A program made the translations under genes and the position numbers. The notes below the pieces were generated by a model. That model saw only the letters and a program-made list of their open reading frames with translations. It was not told the origin of the DNA and did not search any database. 64,000 nt of DNA from Stachybotrys elegans (Eukaryota; Ascomycota; Sordariomycetes; Hypocreales; Stachybotryaceae): contig JAGPNK010000001.1 of NCBI GenBank assembly GCA_020746835.1, forward strand, positions 744,001 through 808,000. Reading direction: 5' to 3'. Positions 59,312-64,000 of the stretch are shown here, piece by piece (the stretch's first letter is position 1; each line of letters begins with the position of its first letter).

Positions 59312-62086
59312 TTTCACGAACATCCTCCTTCCCCCGGGAATCGACGTCGGCCCGCCGCCCCATCAGCTCCCGCGTGTCCTTTGTGTCCAACGTCGAGCGT
59401 GAGAGCGCATATGATGAGCCCATCCCCGAGGTGCAGATTGAGGAAGAGATTGCGGAGATCAAGAAGTATGAAGTATGTACATGGTGCGCCTGCGATGGGG
59501 ATTTCGAGGAGCTTACCTGCTAACCATCCCTGTCAAGGACTTTACAACCATAGGTATGTTCCGCGATGCCGACGACCAACACGCCCTCCGATCAAGCTCG
59601 TCGTAGCCCCCGACAGGACGGCGGATGTTTGGGAATGGGATTTTGTTGACAGTGTTTGCAGACTGGGTCCAGGATGCTGCGCGCGAACAGGCACGGCGAA
59701 AGGCGAGGAGGAGACGAGCAGCCGGGCTCTTCGACCGCGGCCAGACCAGCTGGCGATACCGACTCTGGGTGGCATATGATGCCGCGCAGGGGTGGATTGT
59801 CGTCACCATCATTGGCGCAGTCATTGGTCTCAACGCTGCGCTCCTCAATATCATCACCGAGTGGCTCTCTGATATCAAGACGGGCTACTGCACGACGGGC
59901 TTCTACCTGAATGAGAAGTTCTGCTGCTGGGGGGAAGATAATGGTGAGCTCACCCCGGCCTGTTGCACATATTTGAAGTGATGTGTGCTCATGCCAAAGT
60001 AGGATGTCCTATGTGGCATAGGTGGTCAGGCTTCGGCCCGGTCAACTATCTAATGTACATCATATTTGCGGTAATGCTCCCCAATGAATCCTGGCCCGCG
60101 ATATACAACTGACGTGCATCGCAGACGCTCTTCGCGTTCGTCGCTGCTACGCTTGTCAAGTTCTTTGCGCCGTATGCCGCAGGGTCCGGCATCTCCGAGA
60201 TCAAGTGCATCGTCGCCGGATTCGTCATGAAGGGGTTCCTGGGCCTCCGAACCCTACTCATCAAGTCCGTCTGTCTCCCGCTGGCTATTGCCTCCGGTCT
60301 GTCGGTCGGAAAAGAAGGACCCAGCGTGCATTACGCCGTCTGCACGGGCAACGTCATCTCCCGGCTGTTTGACAAGTACCGGCTGAATGCCTCCAAGACG
60401 AGAGAGATCCTTAGTGCTTCTGCAGCCGCCGGCGTCGGCGTCGCCTTTGGCAGTCCCATCGGAGGAGTGCTCTTCTCTCTCGAGGAGATCTCTAGCTACT
60501 TCCCTCTAAAAACCATGTGGCGCAGCTACTTCTGCGCTCTGGTTGCCACCGCCGTCCTGTCGGCCATGAACCCTTTCCGGACGGGTCAGCTCGTCATGTT
60601 CCAGGTCTCGTATGACCGCGATTGGCACTTTTTCGAAGTCATCTTCTACATCATCCTCGGAATTTTCGGTGGCCTGTACGGCGCCTTGGTCATCAAATGG
60701 AATCTTCGCGTGCAGTCGTTCCGGAAGAAGTATCTCACAAAGTATGCCATCTTGGAAGCTACTCTGCTTGCTTGCGGCACTGCCATTGTGGCTTACCCAA
60801 ACGCCTTTCTCCGTATCGACATGACGGAGAGCATGGAGATTCTGTTCCTGGAGTGCGAGGGAGCCGAGGACTACCAGGGTCTCTGCGAGCCTGACAAGCG
60901 GTTCTGGAACGTCGTCTCCTTGCTCGTCGCGACGGTTCTCCGCATCTTTCTGGTAGTCATCTCATATGGCTGCAAAGTACCAGCAGGTATCTTTGTGCCA
61001 TCCATGGCTGTAGGAGCATCATTTGGACGCTCCATCGGCATCATAGTCCAGGCCATCTATGAGGCTGCTCCCGACAGTGTTTTCTTCTCCGCCTGCAAGC
61101 CCGACGAGCCCTGCATCACGCCTGGTACATACGCGTTTTTGGGCGCAGGTGCAGCCCTTAGCGGAATCATGCACATCCACATTTCCGTGGTTGTCATCAT
61201 GTTTGAGCTCACAGGAGCCCTGACCTACATCCTGCCAACGATGATTGTGGTTGGCGTTACCAAGGCCGTGAGCGAGCTCTTTGGAAAGGGCGGCATCGCA
61301 GACCGCATGATCTGGTTCAGCGGATTTCCATTCCTGGACAATAAAGAGGAGCACAATTTTGGTGTTTCTGTTTCACAGGTCATGCGCACCTCGGTGACCT
61401 CTTTGCCAGTCAATGGACTCGTAATCGAAGATGTGGAGCAGCTACTGGCTGATGATAGGTACCAAGGTTTCCCTATTGTCGAGGATGACAACTCCAAGAT
61501 TCTGGTGGGCTATGTTGGTCGTACTGAGCTTCGGTACGCCATCGACCGGATCCGAAAGGAGCGCGGGATAAGTCCAGGGGCGAGATGCAGCTTCACGCCT
61601 CCGCCGGTTGGGAGCTCTTCTGTACCTCACGCTGCTAGAATTAGCACAGACTCGTTGATGTCTACCTCGAGCGTTGATTTCAGCCGATACATTGACGTAT
61701 CGCCAGTGACAGCACACCCACGACTGCCTCTGGAGACGGTCATGGAGCTGTTCCGCAAGATCGGACCCCGTGTGATTCTCATCGAATACCATGGCAAGCT
61801 CACGGGCCTGGTCACCGTCAAGGACTGCCTGAAGTATCAGTTCAAGGTGGAGGCTGCGGAGAATCCCAAGGATGACCATCGCATGGAGGAAGGGCAGGAG
61901 CAGCTATGGGGCGTCATAAGAAAGGCGGGCTTCTGGGTGTCTGACCAGGTCTCCCGGTTCTCGGGTGGCCGCGTGCGGCTGAGCGGGCAGTTTGAACATG
62001 AGCGTCCGTCTGCAAGAGGAGGGCCGATTCTGGATGGCGATGAGGACGCTGCCGATGAAGGGGTGGAATTAGCCAGCCGACATTAA
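59308..62086 (+). CDS. CLC-type chloride channel/transporter with CBS domains
   Basis: Exons 59308-59472, 59538-59553 (16 nt), 59662-59943, 60003-60070 and 60125-62086 give 830 residues. The CLC selectivity motifs are present: GSGIS (197-201), GKEGP (239-243) with gating glutamate E241, and GIFVP (465-469). The membrane region has the usual long helices (ASAAAGVGVAFGSPIGGVLFSLEE; FLGAGAALSGIMHIHISVVVIMFELTGA). Two CBS domains end the protein (QVMRTSVTSLPVNGLVIEDV; LETVMELFRKIGPRVILIEYHGKLTGLVTVKDCL). The N-terminal YEDFTTIDWVQDAARE is created only by including the 16-nt exon. The closest well-known relative type is yeast Gef1, an endosomal/Golgi Cl-/H+ transporter affecting copper loading and pH. 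Plasma-membrane location is also possible. Confidence 0.95.
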
Positions 62087-62180
62087 ATTCTGAATATACA
62101 CAATGTGCATGCATGGAATTGATACTTGGACAAGATTCATGTGCTTGGGGTATTTGTATTCATTCCATGTTATTGTATGA

Positions 62181-63062
62181 CTACCTGGTCCTGTCGTCTG
62201 CCGCATTGCCCAGGTCAATAACATCTTCATCCTCGTCATCCTTGTTGGCATCGCCATCTCCTGAAGTCCTCTCCCGATCAACTACAGGGACATAGCCGGC
62301 CTCGGCAGCAGCGGCATCCTTGCTCTCGTCCTTGCGGCCAACAATGACGTTACCAATGATGAGCAGCGTCGCACCAGCCCACCACATGGGGGGCAGGGAC
62401 TCGGAGAAGATGAAGAGGCCGAGCAGGGCGGTGAGCATGAAGTTTGTGGATGTATTCATGATGGACACCTGCGTGGTGGACGTACCGCGGGCCAGGGCCG
62501 TGGTGAAGAGCGTCCACATCTGGATAAGTATGGTGAGCGGAAAGACAAGTCATGACGTGATGTAAAATGCTGGACTTACGACGCCATTGAACGTGAGGTT
62601 GAGAGCGAAGAATGCCTGTCCAAATTTAGCCATATGGTCGGGAGTAGGCTGGGGAGCAGAGACTGACTGCTCTGACGGCGATTTCTACAAACTTCTCAAT
62701 ATCGCTGAGGCCAAGGAAGCTGGCGATGCTTTGAGAAATGATGGTTGTAAGCTCCGTCGTTGTTCTGAGAATACACATTAGCATGACGGCCTCGGGATGC
62801 TCATGGCGTGAAGCAGTCATGATATTCAGAAAGCCCGACACAGATGCACCTATTCAGACGGGAAGAGATGAAAAATCTATACATACAGCTTGGCAAAGAC
62901 ACCATTGAATGCCGCGCAGGCGCCGCTCGCAACGGCAAAGAAGATCCATTGAGAACGGAGGCCGCTGGCGGCCATGGTTGCGTCGTCTTTGCTAGTCGTC
63001 GGCTGACGGCTGGGGACTGACGCTGTTTCCCGGGGGGACTTGGTGTGTCGTTGACGGACCAT
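62181..63062 (-). CDS. TMEM42-like EamA/DMT-superfamily membrane protein
   Basis: Minus-strand exons 62887-63062, 62668-62764, 62580-62615 and 62181-62519 give 215 residues. A ~30-residue hydrophilic N-terminus precedes four or five hydrophobic segments: WIFFAVASGACAAFNGVFAKL, then VEIAVRAAFFALNLTFNGVM, STNFMLTALLGLFIFSESLP and MWWAGATLLIIGNVIVGRK. The last resembles the end of an EamA domain. The tail is acidic. The resemblance is to the eukaryotic TMEM42 family, half-size relatives of nucleotide-sugar/drug-metabolite transporters whose cargo is unknown. Exon 3 is only 36 nt. The 3' end is 94 bp from the convergent CLC stop codon, so the 3' UTRs probably overlap. Confidence 0.87.
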
Positions 63063-63736
63063 TGTTGCGAAGGGGGGGGGGGAGGGATCCGGATCAGACG
63101 GGGAACTGACGAAAGACTGGCGGTGCTGATGGGTGACGGAATGGGTATGAATGTGGCGGACGGGCTTCCCAGAGACAGTGGCAGCTTGGCGGCGGGAAGC
63201 AACCTGCACCCACCCCTGAGGTCCATACTTTGGCGGCGGGAAGCAGGCATCCACCCCCTGAGGCTCGGGCGGGTGCTTTTGGCGGCGCCTAAGTAATGTT
63301 GCTCTGGGGTTCAGCAGCATGATGCGCTGTAACAGAACCTACCTAGATGGCAACAATTCACGTATCAGGGAGCATGCTCCAGTCGAGAACCAAATTTCAT
63401 AGCTGTAAATTTCAAGTGTGTTCATTCTTGTGTTTGTCTGGGAAGCAACATCAGGGCTTCTCATAGGCCTTTCATATATCAATGGCAGAGAGTCTCTTCC
63501 CACCAGCCTCCGTAATCAAAGGCAGCAAGTATCATGCTGCAACCCATTATCCTGGTTCCGTTTACTCGTGTAATGCAAAGCAAGTAAAAGACGAGAGAAG
63601 AAAAGAAGAAGAGAAGGAAAAGAAACAAATCAACACCCGGTACGCCGCCCAATGCAAAAGAAAGAAAGAGAATCCCGTCTAGTCGGTGATGAAAGGGCAT
63701 TCGCCCAGGCTGGCTGGCTGGCTGGCCGGCCTTTGT
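63063..63736. other. Intergenic region upstream of the TMEM42-like gene
   Basis: 674 bp between two minus-strand genes. An uninterrupted G11 tract (63072-63082; C11 in the mRNA) sits 9 nt 5' of the TMEM42-like ATG. Both copies of a short CTTTGGCGGCGGGAAGCA-like segment near 63188-63247 lie in this region. Otherwise nothing was recognised. Confidence 0.5.
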
Positions 63737-63889
63737 TTACGGTCCCTCGCCGGGCTTCTTGGAGTTGCAGCTGACAATCTTGACCTTATCCACCGTCACC
63801 TGCGACTGCCCATTGTCCATCTTGAACGTGACGTTCTTGATGAGGAATGTCCACACCTCGTCGCAGAAGCGGTACGTATCCAGAGCGCC
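63737..63889 (-). CDS. TOA2: Transcription initiation factor IIA gamma (small) subunit, 3' exon (gene cut by window)
   Basis: The last 50 residues of TFIIA-gamma: [20 protein letters not shown] followed by [22 protein letters not shown]. This is the conserved beta-barrel half that contacts TBP and DNA in the preinitiation complex. The acceptor is ACGCAG at 63890 with a GACTAAC branch point at about 63910. The intron appears to run to an AG|GTGAAT donor at the very edge of the window (63998/63999). The remaining exons therefore lie beyond base 64000. The frame into this exon is phase 0. Confidence 0.93.
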   Translation of the reverse strand, partial: GALDTYRFCDEVWTFLIKNVTFKMDNGQSQVTVDKVKIVSCNSKKPGEGP

Positions 63890-64000
63890 CTGCGTAAGAT
63901 CACCGGACCCGTTAGTCACACTGATTGATTGATACGGGCAAAGATGCGTGCCGGCATGGCTTGCCGGTCGCGTGGGGTAACTACGGGCGACTATTCACCT

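Overview
This is eukaryotic DNA from a filamentous ascomycete, almost certainly a Sordariomycete and plausibly a member of the Hypocreales. The order-level call is inference from protein style and gene content. The class-level call rests on several things seen here: short introns (about 50-100 bp) with GTANGT-type donors and CTAAC branch points, CT-rich leaders, a Neurospora-like dispersed 5S rRNA gene, and fungal-type Zn2Cys6 regulators. I find 24 protein-coding genes (two cut by the window ends) and one 5S rRNA gene. I see no tRNA gene, no intact transposon, no CRISPR array and no secondary-metabolite cluster.

Layout. 1-3.8 kb: the 3' end of FAS2, LSM4, and a mitochondrial helical-repeat protein. 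5.3-10.7 kb: a DHA1 drug transporter convergent with a large regulator that has a central Zn2Cys6 domain. 11.2-15.1 kb: KU70 and ferrochelatase share a divergent promoter. 16-18.6 kb: a pisatin-demethylase-like P450 and the 5S gene. 21.3-26.6 kb: a CDC3-type septin, FIS1 and SPC24. 27.1-36.1 kb: a two-TM membrane protein, a TatD-family hydrolase, an orphan type I membrane protein, and a Zn2Cys6/fungal_trans regulator. 38.7-41.6 kb: a sugar transporter and a PNPOx-like flavoprotein. 41.6-49.1 kb: a 7.5-kb stretch with no recognisable gene. 49.1-64 kb: an orphan coiled-coil protein, VPS15, LEA1 (U2A'), DPB3, a CLC chloride channel, a TMEM42-like transporter and the 3' end of TOA2.

Most genes are single-copy housekeeping functions: lipid synthesis, RNA splicing, DNA repair and replication, haem synthesis, septation, mitochondrial fission, kinetochore, autophagy and vacuolar sorting, and basal transcription. 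Dispensable-looking genes (P450, two MFS transporters, two Zn2Cys6 regulators) are scattered singly among them. Exon boundaries were worked out by hand from splice signals and reading-frame continuity. Every complete spliced model closes in frame.

The observations I rate highest are four. (1) A 128-codon alternative first exon inside intron 1 of the CDC3 septin would add an N-terminal extension like that of yeast Cdc3. (2) The large regulator pairs a possible Cys2His2 module with a mid-protein Zn2Cys6 domain. (3) A 7-codon upstream ORF of the CLC gene ends in an ATGA overlap with the main start. (4) The 7.5-kb gene desert contains perfect hairpins.
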